64,000 nt of DNA, taken from Bacillota bacterium. Lineage in GTDB: Bacteria > Bacillota > Sulfobacillia > Sulfobacillales > Sulfobacillaceae. Below, piece after piece: positions 9,455-17,447 of this stretch. A model generated the notes under the pieces. That model did not search any database. It saw nothing but the letters and a program-made list of their open reading frames with translations, and was not told the DNA's origin. The position numbers and the translations under genes were made by a program. Each line of letters starts with the position of its first letter. The first letter of the stretch is position 1. Where the stretch lies: the NCBI GenBank assembly GCA_021795465.1, contig JAJYPK010000001.1:1-64000 (forward strand), read 5' to 3'.

Positions 9455-11233
9455 TTACTCGGCGTTCCAAACGAATTGTGACACGGTGTCTACGGTCTGA
9501 ATGCCATAGGCTTCCGAGGGATTATTGTGGGAGAGAATAGCCACCACATAGTTTCGGCCGTTTCCGACAACGTGACCCACGCTATTGATTTCCCATCCCG
9601 CGGCTCCAATCGGCAACCACCCATTCTTCAGCGCTACCGTGCTCCCCTGGGTGGGCCCACTAGACACGCCCCAGGCCTCCCATCCAATCACATGTTGCAT
9701 GAGATTTAGAGCATAGCTCTGTGAGGCCGGAGACAGGACGTTATTGGGGTAGCTCAAAAGTTTGAGTAAGTCCACTTGGTCGACCGCGGAGGTCTTTGTA
9801 AGACCCCAGTATCCTCCTTTACCCGGGAGCGTTGCCGTCATCCCCGCGGCTTGCAAAAAGGCTCCAATTCCAGCTGAGCGGCCGGCCGCATCCCATAAAG
9901 ATGTCGCCGCTGAATTACTGCTGTCTTCGATCATCGGGATCATGAGAGATTGTTCCGATTGTGTCAATGGGGTTCCGGCCTTCTGAGATTGCCAGAGGAG
10001 GGTCGACATGATGGTAGCTTTGACAATACTGGCGGTGTCGAAGCTCAATCCTGGGTTATAGGTATAGGTAACCCCTGTGTTCGCATTGTACACGGCTACG
10101 GAGACGACAGATTGTCTGGAGGCCAAATATTGCGTAAAGGCACTACCGAATGGGTTGCCAACACCGACTGGAAACGTGGGGGACGGAGCGGTAAGCTGAC
10201 TGGCAGCTTGGTTTAGTTGTTGGAGGATGGCAGCATGACCCGAAATTTGAGAAAGGGTTGAACTCTGAAGATACCGATTTCCTGCCGCCACCGCTGCTTG
10301 GGCTTGGCTGTAGCCGGACCATTGGCTGGTGGCACGACCTAATTGGGCTTGGAGACTGGATATGGCCCCGACCACGTCCTGAGGTTGGTTGTTCTCGAGT
10401 CCATGGCTAATTTGTCCTAATACCTGGAGCAATTGCGCGGCCGTTGGGGGTTGAAGACCTTGTAATGCGGCGGAGAGCGTACTCATCATGGGTCGATATC
10501 CCGAGAGTTCTTGGCTAGGTGCCTCGGCCAAGTAGGTCGTGGCTTGGGTTAGTGCGTCCTTTGCGGGGCTGACGCCCTGCCAATAGGCCCCCGCGTCGTT
10601 AAGCCGCGACTGTAACGCGCTCTTGGTTTTGAGGACATTGCGGGGTTGGTTCTGCGTCAGCCCCCCTCCTACGGAGGATAATTGCTGAAGCGTTCTATTC
10701 CAGGTTTGGTATTGAGATTGCCAGGTCTTCACTTGGGCGCTCAGTTGGGATGGTCTGGTGGCCGTTGACACGGTGTGCTGGATCTGTGATGCACTGAGGG
10801 TAGAAAAATTGCCTTCGGCGTGGATCAGTCGATTACCCCAGGTCGACGCAAGTCGGCGTTCATATTGCATGTCCTGACCTAATAGCTGAGTCGTGTGACT
10901 TTGGAGGGTAGAGAGTTCGTACGGCACATGGGCCAGCGATCCAAAATAAGCAGTAGGTATCCCTAGTACGCGTGCGGTTTGGATATGCGATAATTCCAGA
11001 CGCAACGCGGCAAGCGCGCTAGAAGAAACCCCCAGGGCTTTGTCGCGACTCAGCTTTGCCCTAATTTGAGTTTCGGTAGTAAGGGCTTCTGCCGCGTTTT
11101 GATGCATCCATAGACCCACACTGCCCCCTACCACACCCATTCCTAGGACCGACGCGGCAATGGCCCAAGGCCAGGCGCCCTTCTTTTTCGACCGAATGGA
11201 AGTTCTGGTATCTGTGATGTGTGGAGTAATCAT
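9455..11233 (-). CDS. Membrane-anchored serine hydrolase with class A beta-lactamase/PBP-like fold
   Basis: I start it at the ATG 13 codons inside the longest frame because that ATG has a perfect AGGAGG 10 bases upstream; this gives 592 residues. A basic cytoplasmic tail and one membrane span (WAIAASVLGMGVVGGSVGL) precede about 300 residues of Ala/Gln/Ser-rich helical sequence, probably coiled coil outside the membrane. The C-terminal domain (about residues 355-592) has SIVK as an SxxK motif near residue 402, SSN near 438 and a KNGW in the KTG position. It may be a carboxypeptidase, a beta-lactamase-like enzyme or a non-catalytic wall protein. KNG in place of KTG makes a true beta-lactamase less certain. 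Confidence 0.8.
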   Translation of the reverse strand: MITPHITDTRTSIRSKKKGAWPWAIAASVLGMGVVGGSVGLWMHQNAAEALTTETQIRAKLSRDKALGVSSSALAALRLELSHIQTARVLGIPTAYFGSLAHVPYELSTLQSHTTQLLGQDMQYERRLASTWGNRLIHAEGNFSTLSASQIQHTVSTATRPSQLSAQVKTWQSQYQTWNRTLQQLSSVGGGLTQNQPRNVLKTKSALQSRLNDAGAYWQGVSPAKDALTQATTYLAEAPSQELSGYRPMMSTLSAALQGLQPPTAAQLLQVLGQISHGLENNQPQDVVGAISSLQAQLGRATSQWSGYSQAQAAVAAGNRYLQSSTLSQISGHAAILQQLNQAASQLTAPSPTFPVGVGNPFGSAFTQYLASRQSVVSVAVYNANTGVTYTYNPGLSFDTASIVKATIMSTLLWQSQKAGTPLTQSEQSLMIPMIEDSSNSAATSLWDAAGRSAGIGAFLQAAGMTATLPGKGGYWGLTKTSAVDQVDLLKLLSYPNNVLSPASQSYALNLMQHVIGWEAWGVSSGPTQGSTVALKNGWLPIGAAGWEINSVGHVVGNGRNYVVAILSHNNPSEAYGIQTVDTVSQFVWNAE

Positions 11234-11530
11234 GGTGTCGCACCTCCTGCTGTTATACAAAGATAACGCCAAAAAACCCAGGAGGTTACATTAAACGGAA
11301 AAAATGTTAAAACTTGGGACAACCAGGAAAATACTGCCCGTTATTATGAGCCAACGGTAATTTATGCACGTACTGAAATAACGTCAAGATCGGCAGAAAG
11401 GTGACAATTTACGGAGGAACCATAATTGCCCATTTCCCAGACGACACGTATAGCCACTGGACCAGAATCAAAAGAGTGGCCTAAACGTCCCCCAAGTTTT
11501 AGAATTAGAGGAGTGATTTAGAGGTCACTT
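11234..11530. other. Divergent intergenic region without a clear gene
   Basis: This stretch separates the minus-strand serine hydrolase from the plus-strand ABC-F leader. It must hold both promoters, but no convincing -35/-10 pair stands out; a TAGAAT near 11498 is a weak -10 candidate for the ABC-F unit. A 31-codon TTG frame behind GGAGGAAC near 11426 was seen and is not called. Confidence 0.4.
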
Positions 11531-11581
11531 GTGAGAAAGGTTGGTGTCGCGATGAAGGATCTAACCCACATCAAAGCCTAA
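11531..11581 (+). CDS. Putative 16-residue leader peptide of the ABC-F gene
   Basis: A GTG-initiated frame encodes MRKVGVAMKDLTHIKA and stops at TAA directly where the following terminator stem begins. A shorter version from the internal ATG (9 residues) is also possible. Short leader ORFs in front of antibiotic-resistance ABC-F genes are a known arrangement: ribosome stalling or slowing on them controls read-through. The ribosome-binding site is only moderate (GAGG 7 bases away), so this is an inference from position and context. Confidence 0.5.
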   Translation: MRKVGVAMKDLTHIKA

Positions 11582-11612
11582 GGGGCCAGAGCAGATGTGG
11601 ACGGCCCCTTTT
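11566..11612 (+). promoter_or_regulatory. Transcription attenuator: terminator with competing antiterminator pairing
   Basis: The terminator is AAGGGGCC paired with GGCCCCTT (11580-11587 with 11603-11610), ending in TTTT, and lies 17 bases before the ABC-F start. The loop contains GATGTGG (11594-11600), exactly complementary to CCACATC (11566-11572) inside the leader ORF. Forming that pairing would oppose the terminator. An upstream GGTT/AACC pair (11539-11542/11563-11566) could in turn block it. This three-way layout suits ribosome-mediated attenuation by translation-blocking antibiotics. Confidence 0.6.
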
Positions 11613-11628
11613 AACATGGGGTGATTAT

Positions 11629-12990
11629 TTGTTACGACTATCTAATGTAACCAAACGAATCGACGAAGAGACGTTGTACGAACATGTTTCCCTCACGGCA
11701 CAATCCTCCGAGCGTATCGCCCTGATTGGGGCCAACGGTACCGGTAAGACAACGCTGTTGAAACTCATCGCAAGAGAATTACTGCCCGATAGTGGGACGG
11801 TGTGGAACGACCTGGGAACTCCGGCATACTACCGAGAACCCGACCTCGGGCGCGATGGCTCTTGGGGAGAGCGAGCCTGGAGGACGTTAGAGACCTACCT
11901 GCGAGTCAATCCTCCCTTAATTTTGTTAGACGAACCGACCCGCCATCTCGATCACGATCACCAAGAAGCGTTGTCCCGATGGCTTTTGCGCCTCCCCCAG
12001 AGTTTGCAAATCATCGTGAGTCATGACCTGGCATTTTTGGATACGGTGGTTAACCGCACCTGGTGGATCCGAGATCAAGCCATTGAAGACTTTGGAGGCC
12101 CTCCTAAATTGGCCACCGAGGTCATTGAACAGAATCGGGTTGCCTACCAACGTGCCTTTGAGGCGCAAGAACGGGAAACCCGGCGCCTCTTTTTGGATAT
12201 TCAAAGCACCAAAGACCAGGCCCGCCGTACCGAAGAGCGCACCACGGACAGCGGGCAACGGCGCCTGGCTAAGAAAGTTGCGAAAAAAGCCAAGAGTCGT
12301 GAACGCCGTCTTTCTCATCGCATGGAATCTAAGGATTATCTAAAAGCTCCGTTGGACGCCCATCCGCTGCGGTTTACTTGGGATCATATGGAGCGTATCC
12401 CAGGGACAGTGCTTCGCGTACAAGATGGGGAAATAGGGTGGTCCGGCCCCCTTCTACGCCACATTTGGTTGAATCTGAAAGGCGGTGACCGAGTGAGGTT
12501 GACCGGGCCAAACGGCAGTGGGAAGACCTCGTTGCTCGAAGCCATCTGTGGCGGCGAAGGGACAAGCAAAGGCGGGTACTTTCATGGACCTCTTGGGACG
12601 GTGGGCCGCCTCTTGCAAGTGGCTCCGCCTGACCCGCGAGATGTCTTGTCCTATTTTCGACAGGGCATCCGACTACCGATGGGGCGCGATCGTGCCTGGC
12701 TACAAGCCTATGGATTTAGCGAACGGCACTTGTCGCAATCGGTCTCCCGACTCAGTGATGGAGAGCGCATGCGACTAAATATGGCGCGACTCACCGCGGC
12801 AGGGGTATCCACGCTAATTCTCGATGAACCGGAACATCATCTCGATGGAGGTGGCTTAGAGGCGATGTGCCGTGGATTAGGAGAATACCCGGGAACTTTA
12901 ATTGTCGTGTCCCATCGGGAAGCGCTTTGCAATACGTTAGGGCTTACCATTCGATGGCACGTGGATCAGGGCACGGTGACGGTCTCCTAG
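11629..12990 (+). CDS. ABC-F ATPase, antibiotic-resistance (ribosome protection) type
   Basis: The 453-residue protein has two ABC domains and no membrane segments. NBD1 has GANGTGKTT and LLLDEPTRHLD but only a short stretch between them and a degenerate signature (SWGER instead of SGGE-). A charged 75-residue helical linker follows, the part that reaches the peptidyl-transferase centre in known members. NBD2 has GPNGSGKTS, the signature LSDGERMRLNMA and LILDEPEHHLD. Its compact NBD1 resembles the Vga/Msr/VmlR group that dislodges macrolides, lincosamides or pleuromutilins. The TTG start follows GGGGTGA. The attenuator just upstream supports the resistance role. Confidence 0.85.
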   Translation: MLRLSNVTKRIDEETLYEHVSLTAQSSERIALIGANGTGKTTLLKLIARELLPDSGTVWNDLGTPAYYREPDLGRDGSWGERAWRTLETYLRVNPPLILLDEPTRHLDHDHQEALSRWLLRLPQSLQIIVSHDLAFLDTVVNRTWWIRDQAIEDFGGPPKLATEVIEQNRVAYQRAFEAQERETRRLFLDIQSTKDQARRTEERTTDSGQRRLAKKVAKKAKSRERRLSHRMESKDYLKAPLDAHPLRFTWDHMERIPGTVLRVQDGEIGWSGPLLRHIWLNLKGGDRVRLTGPNGSGKTSLLEAICGGEGTSKGGYFHGPLGTVGRLLQVAPPDPRDVLSYFRQGIRLPMGRDRAWLQAYGFSERHLSQSVSRLSDGERMRLNMARLTAAGVSTLILDEPEHHLDGGGLEAMCRGLGEYPGTLIVVSHREALCNTLGLTIRWHVDQGTVTVS

Positions 12991-13006
12991 GTTTCTCTCA
13001 TGACCA

Positions 13007-13351
13007 TTAAGGCTTGATATAGGCGAATCCGGCTTGCTGTTGGGCCACGAGTCTTCCCATCGCCGAAGGAACGACGAGGGCGTGCGACAACAAGTCGGAT
13101 TCTTCAATGTGCTTCGCGCGCATGGTATTGTGACAAACCGAGACGATGAGCCCCCGTTCTTGCAGATCTTTGAGCTCCTGGAGATACGGGTTTCCTTCCG
13201 AAAGCGCTAAAGAAATGGCATTGCCTTGGATGACGAGTTCCGTGTGAAGCTCAGGCAATTCGTCCATTAAATTCTTGACGTTGCGCAAGACCGCCTGCTG
13301 TTTGCCAGGCGCATCTTCATTAATATGGACCACAACCCCGGATGACGGCAT
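13007..13351 (-). CDS. DsrE/DsrF-like protein
   Basis: I use the internal ATG (MPSSGVVVHI) because GGGAGG lies 11 bases before it; the product has 114 residues. The pattern VVVHINEDAPGKQQAVLRNV, then VIQGNAISLAL, then ERGLIVSVCHNTM is typical of single-domain DsrE-like proteins. The Cys in VCHNTM occupies the usual reactive position. Relatives take part in sulfur transfer or are uncharacterised. No tus or dsr genes lie nearby, so the substrate is unknown. Confidence 0.75.
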   Translation of the reverse strand: MPSSGVVVHINEDAPGKQQAVLRNVKNLMDELPELHTELVIQGNAISLALSEGNPYLQELKDLQERGLIVSVCHNTMRAKHIEESDLLSHALVVPSAMGRLVAQQQAGFAYIKP

Positions 13352-13497
13352 GAAGTAAGTGCCTCCCTTTCGCATACCTAGATGGGGATTATGGTACGCT
13401 GTCCCATGCTGTCATGCAAGTTCGGTTCCGTCTCTATCCGTACGGGATGGAATTAGGTAAAATGAAGAGGATATTGTGGAGGATCGGGGGATATGGG

Positions 13498-14004
13498 ATG
13501 CCAGAAGTGCCGGACTTAACCATGATTCGCCACTTGAAGTCCAAGGGTCGATATCAGGAAGCGCGAGACCAACTGGCCGCATGGCTTGAGGCCGATGGCG
13601 ACAATCCACGCCTCGTGCTGGAGATGGCCTTCACTCTCGACAACCTAGGGGATGAAGGCACGGCTATCGGATATTATGAGAGAGCTTTTGCATTGGGACT
13701 CGATGTCAGCCTAAGAGCGGATGCGTATATTGGCCTGGGCAGTAGCTTGAAAGTGGTAGGAAGAACCTGGCAATCTCGAAAAGTACTGGAAGATGGGCTG
13801 GAAGAATTTCCGCACCATCCGGGTATGCGTATATTTTATGCCTTCACGTTGTTTCAAGATGGGAATCCTGCCGATGCATTTCGCCAAGTTTTGGATGTGG
13901 CGATTCGGGAAGTGACTCATACGGAGTTTACTCCATACCGTAAGAGCATTCAATATTACCGAGATCATTTGACGGAATCGTGGCCGATGACGCCACGACA
14001 GTAG
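13498..14004 (+). CDS. Tetratricopeptide-repeat protein
   Basis: The start MPEVPD is chosen because GGAGGATCGGGGG lies just upstream; the product has 168 residues. It consists of about three TPR-like helical pairs, for example ARDQLAAWLEADGDNPRL and DNLGDEGTAIGYYERAF. The domain arrangement matches small TPR_5-type proteins of Firmicutes, which bind partner proteins. No enzymatic motif is visible. It is divergent from the DsrE-like gene. Confidence 0.75.
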   Translation: MPEVPDLTMIRHLKSKGRYQEARDQLAAWLEADGDNPRLVLEMAFTLDNLGDEGTAIGYYERAFALGLDVSLRADAYIGLGSSLKVVGRTWQSRKVLEDGLEEFPHHPGMRIFYAFTLFQDGNPADAFRQVLDVAIREVTHTEFTPYRKSIQYYRDHLTESWPMTPRQ

Positions 14005-14109
14005 GTACGGCGGTTAGACGCGTTTGCAAACTTTATGCGATTTTGGGTGAACGCACGGGATGTCCGTGCTTGATATAGACTCAAAGACAATGGGGAGGCC
14101 TCAATCACT

Positions 14110-14433
14110 GTGAAAATGATCGTAGCCATTGTGCAGAACGCCGATAGGGATAATCTCTCCAGTGCCTTGTCAGAAGCCCAGGTCTCTCACACGCGACTGA
14201 ATACGACGGGAGGCTTTCTGCGGGCGGGCAACACAACTCTGGTGATTGGCATTGAAGACGATCAGGTGCAAAGGGTCCTGGGAATTATCGAAAAGGCTTG
14301 TAAAGAGCGCGAAACTTTACATCGGCCCGGCCATGGAGCCCTCCACGCAGACGCCTATGCGGCTCCTGCTAAAGTTCTCGTCGGAGGGGCCACGATCTTC
14401 GTTCTCAGCCTGGATCAGTTCCGTAAGATTTGA
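14110..14433 (+). CDS. darA: Cyclic-di-AMP receptor (DarA/PstA-like, PII fold)
   Basis: The 107-residue protein has the PII-like fold of DarA. It shows the N-terminal IVAIVQNADRDNLSSAL strand-helix and the ligand-loop signature TTGGFLRAGNTTLVIGI. DarA binds c-di-AMP in Firmicutes; its downstream partner is unknown. The GTG start follows GGGGAGG. It converges with folE, whose stop is 14 bases away. Confidence 0.9.
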   Translation: MKMIVAIVQNADRDNLSSALSEAQVSHTRLNTTGGFLRAGNTTLVIGIEDDQVQRVLGIIEKACKERETLHRPGHGALHADAYAAPAKVLVGGATIFVLSLDQFRKI

Positions 14434-14446
14434 TGTCGAGCAGGAC

Positions 14447-15070
14447 TTACGGATGCAAGTTCAGCATGCGAAGGACTTGGTCCTGCTTAGTCGAATCCTG
14501 ATCGTATACCCCACGCGAGGCCATCGTAATGGTTAGGCTACCGGGTTTTTTAATTCCTCTCATGGTCATGCAGAGATGCTCCGCCTCAATCACCACCAAC
14601 ACGCCCTGAGGTTCCAGAGTTTCGTGAAGGATGTTCGCGATAGTGTTGGTCATGCGCTCTTGGATTTGGGGACGTTTAGCCACCTGATCAACGAGACGCG
14701 CTAACTTGGACAGTCCCGTGACCACCCCGTGGCTCGGCAGATAGGCAACATGGGCCTTGCCATAAAAGGGGAGTAAATGGTGCTCACAGGCCGAGTAAAA
14801 GGTAATGTCTTTGACCAGGACGAGTTCATCGTGCTCCACGTGAAAGCGAGCCGAGAGTTCATCTCTGGGATCCCCCCGGAGACCGGAAAAAATCTCCTCG
14901 TACATACGAGCCACCCGCTTTGGGGTGTCCACCAGTCCTTCCCGATCGGGGTCCTCACCGATAGCCTCCAAGATTAAACGGACCGCGTGTAGGAGTTTCT
15001 CGTGGTCCACGGTTGCCGGCGGTTCGAATGCACTGACCTCGGTCGGATGTAAGCCCAAGCGTTGTGACAT
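14447..15070 (-). CDS. folE: GTP cyclohydrolase I
   Basis: FolE converts GTP to dihydroneopterin triphosphate, the first step of folate synthesis. I start at MSQRLG, which has a GAAGGA site nine bases upstream; this gives 207 residues. The zinc and active-site motifs are complete: [11 protein letters not shown] (Cys and His), [19 protein letters not shown], and [12 protein letters not shown] with the second Cys. The N-terminal helix has [18 protein letters not shown]. No THF riboswitch was recognised in the 280 bases upstream. Confidence 0.95.
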   Translation of the reverse strand: MSQRLGLHPTEVSAFEPPATVDHEKLLHAVRLILEAIGEDPDREGLVDTPKRVARMYEEIFSGLRGDPRDELSARFHVEHDELVLVKDITFYSACEHHLLPFYGKAHVAYLPSHGVVTGLSKLARLVDQVAKRPQIQERMTNTIANILHETLEPQGVLVVIEAEHLCMTMRGIKKPGSLTITMASRGVYDQDSTKQDQVLRMLNLHP

Positions 15071-15355
15071 GGAGTGTTTCCTTCTCTCTCGATGTAATGG
15101 GTGACGATAGGCAACCAAGGTTAGGATGGGGTATCGCTTCGGTGTTATAAAGACCGTGAGGGTCTCTTTGGGCTTAGCTCTGAGAAGCTCCTTTCAGTCT
15201 AAGATATGCTCATACCAGCCTAAGGCAGGAATAGAACGCTTGAAAATTGTACTATAATTCGTGGGACGGGTAAATCTGACGGGGAGTTTGCACGGAGCAG
15301 TCTTCACCCCGGCCCGGCGAACTGACCCTATATATCGATGTCTTCCCAGTGGCCA

Positions 15356-16192
15356 TTACACGGTTCGCGGCTTTTTGGCCCATAACCATCCACTGCTCCC
15401 CGGAACGTCAAAGTATCCAACTCGGGTGATAATGGCCTCTAAAGCATCGTGCATAAAATCGAAGAGACAGGATTTTACCCGAGGATCCTGCAACTCTTCT
15501 CGGGTTAATCCGCGTTGCCAAAACCCACTACCATAGTAGGCCAGGGCCGAGCCGACATCGGGGAACCTTAAGCCTGATGGACGCCGTTCCAACCCTACGG
15601 TGGGCGGATCCGGAAATTCCTTGGACCCGTGTTCCAAATTGTAGGTGTGGGTCGTGAGGTTCATCCGGCGCGAAAGGCAATGGGATACGGCTTCCTTCTG
15701 TAAGGCCATGAGGCTTTGTAAGGCGTCTAACCCATGCGCTAATGTCAACACGAGACCGCCGGGCTTGGTTACTCGCCAAGCCTCGGCGAGAGCAACCTGA
15801 GGGTGGGGAACATGATAGAGCATATAGTGAAGTCCCACCCAATCGAAATGATTATCCGAAAATAAAAGCCGCTCAGCATCTCCCTGGTGCAAAGAGGCCA
15901 GCGGATCATCGCCGGTTGCCTCTGTCATGGTGGCGACCATTGTCGCTGACGCATCTAAACCGATATAGCGAACGGATGGATTACAGAGGGCGCGGAGGCT
16001 TTTGTACCAGTTGCCTGTACCCATGCCAATATCCAATACGGACTGGCATGGGACTTGGCTGAGGGCCCATGTTGTCATCTCATCGAATATGAATCCCGCG
16101 CCGGTCCCGTAAAGCTCTTGGGCGCGAATCCTAATCTTGAGGGCATCGGCGGTGCCATATGCATCATGCAAAAACTCCGGGTCAGTCATCAT
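15356..16192 (-). CDS. Class I SAM-dependent methyltransferase
   Basis: The 278-residue protein has motif I VLDIGMGTGNW, an acidic residue at the end of strand 2 (IGLDASATM), a DAERL motif and the post-strand-4 motif DWVGLHYMLYHVPHP. These are features of the UbiE/BioC-like methyltransferase group. The substrate cannot be deduced. Two adjacent ATGs are possible starts, with AAAAGGAAAA upstream. It stands alone, on the same strand as folE. Confidence 0.85.
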   Translation of the reverse strand: MMTDPEFLHDAYGTADALKIRIRAQELYGTGAGFIFDEMTTWALSQVPCQSVLDIGMGTGNWYKSLRALCNPSVRYIGLDASATMVATMTEATGDDPLASLHQGDAERLLFSDNHFDWVGLHYMLYHVPHPQVALAEAWRVTKPGGLVLTLAHGLDALQSLMALQKEAVSHCLSRRMNLTTHTYNLEHGSKEFPDPPTVGLERRPSGLRFPDVGSALAYYGSGFWQRGLTREELQDPRVKSCLFDFMHDALEAIITRVGYFDVPGSSGWLWAKKPRTV

Positions 16193-16222
16193 AGGGGTCT
16201 TTTCCTTTTTGGATAAATCATC

Positions 16223-16633
16223 TTAGGGATTGTCGTGTGGTTCTCGGGTTTCGGATTGTCGCCACTCAGCCCACGCGTTGGCCAGTAAAATCCCTAATAG
16301 CGTGGCCAACAGCCCTCCAAGAATGCTACCTACTCCGTAGAGAATACTACGCCATACGTGGTGCTGCAACATGAGATGATAAAGGCCGTAGGTGAACGTA
16401 GAAAAGGTGGTATATCCCCCAAGCAATCCGACCGCGATGAATAAGCGGGCATCTTGTGAGAGAACGGCATAATCGATCACGAGAGCCATAACCATCCCAA
16501 TTACCAGGCTGCCGGATACGTTGATTACAAAAAAACTCCACGGGAACCCTTGACTCGGAATCACAAGGCTTAAACCATAGCGTAGCAAAGCCCCAATACC
16601 CCCACCTAAACCTACCCAAAAATAGGCACCCAT
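16223..16633 (-). CDS. crcB: Fluoride channel subunit FluC/CrcB (second copy)
   Basis: The 136-residue protein has four membrane segments. It carries the family signatures GGGIGALLRYGLS, FVINVSGSLVIG (pore Asn) and GGYTTFSTFTYG (Phe-box and TTFSTF sodium site). FluC proteins expel fluoride and work as dual-topology dimers; Firmicutes often carry two genes for a heterodimer, as here. The ATG overlaps the stop of the upstream paralogue as TAATG, implying coupled synthesis of the two subunits. Confidence 0.93.
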   Translation of the reverse strand: MGAYFWVGLGGGIGALLRYGLSLVIPSQGFPWSFFVINVSGSLVIGMVMALVIDYAVLSQDARLFIAVGLLGGYTTFSTFTYGLYHLMLQHHVWRSILYGVGSILGGLLATLLGILLANAWAEWRQSETREPHDNP

Positions 16634-16995
16634 TACAGCAGATTCCCGCCAAGCCAAGTCCCACCAACTACCATCACGAGTCCTAGTCCGACACTAAGAA
16701 CCGCGTTAGCCAGCGCTACCCAATACTCACCCTGTTCCAGAAGTCGGATCGTCTCATAGGAAAACGTTGAAAACGTCGTGAAGGCACCCGTAAACCCAAC
16801 GTCCAGCAACAACAGACCCACGGTATGGACAAGGGGGCTAGCGATGAGAAATCCGATAAGGAGGCATCCAAGGCTGTTGATGACCATGGTTGCGAGAGGT
16901 AGCGACGCGGAGGTTCTTTGCCCAATGTATTGACTCAAACCAAAACGGGCCATAGCGCCTCCACTACCGCCCAAGAACACCAAAACAATATCCAA
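16633..16995 (-). CDS. crcB: Fluoride channel subunit FluC/CrcB (first copy)
   Basis: The 120-residue protein has four membrane segments with GGSGGAMARFGLSQ, MVINSLGCLLIG and TGAFTTFSTFSYET, all FluC hallmarks. The start is TTG behind AAGGGGG, seven bases away. It is translated between the DUF190 gene and its paralogue and probably forms the opposite-orientation half of the channel. Confidence 0.93.
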   Translation of the reverse strand: MDIVLVFLGGSGGAMARFGLSQYIGQRTSASLPLATMVINSLGCLLIGFLIASPLVHTVGLLLLDVGFTGAFTTFSTFSYETIRLLEQGEYWVALANAVLSVGLGLVMVVGGTWLGGNLL

Positions 16996-17021
16996 CCACG
17001 GGCCCCCTTATGTTTACTCGC

Positions 17022-17360
17022 TCAGGTGTGTGTGTACTTATAAATGGTTACGGGGTCCACGGTCACCAAACCCGCCGATACCATGGTGTCGAGAATGGGA
17101 AGAAATCGATTGATATATTCTTCACTGTCAACAATTTCGATGACGACGGGTAAATCCCTCGATAGATCTAAGAGGTTTTGGGTATGAATCCGGCTCGACG
17201 GACCAAATCCTTCGAAAGCCCGCATTACCGTAGCACCAGCCATCCCCATTTCACGGGCCTTGAGAACGATGGCGTGGTAAAGCGGTTTATGGTGATAATG
17301 ATCAGACTCCCCGATAAATATTCTTAGACGTTGGGCCTGTCCCGAGATTTTAGCCGCCAT
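17022..17360 (-). CDS. DUF190 family protein associated with fluoride channels
   Basis: I use the ATG with GGAGG eight bases upstream (MAAKISGQAQ), which gives 112 residues. The protein shows LRIFIGESDHYHHKPLYHAIVLKA and the GMAGATVMRAFEGFG segment of DUF190, which has a PII-like fold. DUF190 genes commonly sit beside crcB, and here one leads the operon, 26 bases before the first crcB gene. A regulatory role for the channel is plausible but unproven. Confidence 0.88.
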   Translation of the reverse strand: MAAKISGQAQRLRIFIGESDHYHHKPLYHAIVLKAREMGMAGATVMRAFEGFGPSSRIHTQNLLDLSRDLPVVIEIVDSEEYINRFLPILDTMVSAGLVTVDPVTIYKYTHT

Positions 17361-17410
17361 GGTGGCCACCTCCGGTCCTCTTCTGATTTATTGTAGCACG
17401 AGGCATCGCG

Positions 17411-17441
17411 TTGGGTAAAATCCCCCGAAATTTAATACAAT
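17411..17441 (+). promoter_or_regulatory. Possible promoter giving a leaderless lipid-kinase mRNA
   Basis: TACAAT at 17436-17441 is a good -10 box with TTGGGT (17411-17416) as a poor, 19-base-spaced -35. Transcription starting about seven bases downstream would begin at the ATG of the next gene, which also lacks a Shine-Dalgarno sequence. The combination suggests a leaderless transcript. Confidence 0.4.
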
Positions 17442-17447
17442 AGGGGC

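Noticed and set aside
11426-11521. 31-codon TTG frame after GGAGGAAC upstream of the ABC-F leader
   Set aside because: The composition is not protein-like (Pro/Arg-rich without pattern) and no conservation can be judged; the shorter leader next to the terminator is the better candidate.
14051-14069. GCACGG/CCGTGC hairpin before darA
   Set aside because: The six-pair stem has no T-tract and lies between a stop and a start; too weak to call as terminator or riboswitch.
15180-15260. TATAAT at about 15253 with TTGAAA close by, and possible THF riboswitch upstream of folE
   Set aside because: The two boxes are only seven bases apart, and the conserved blocks of the THF riboswitch are absent.
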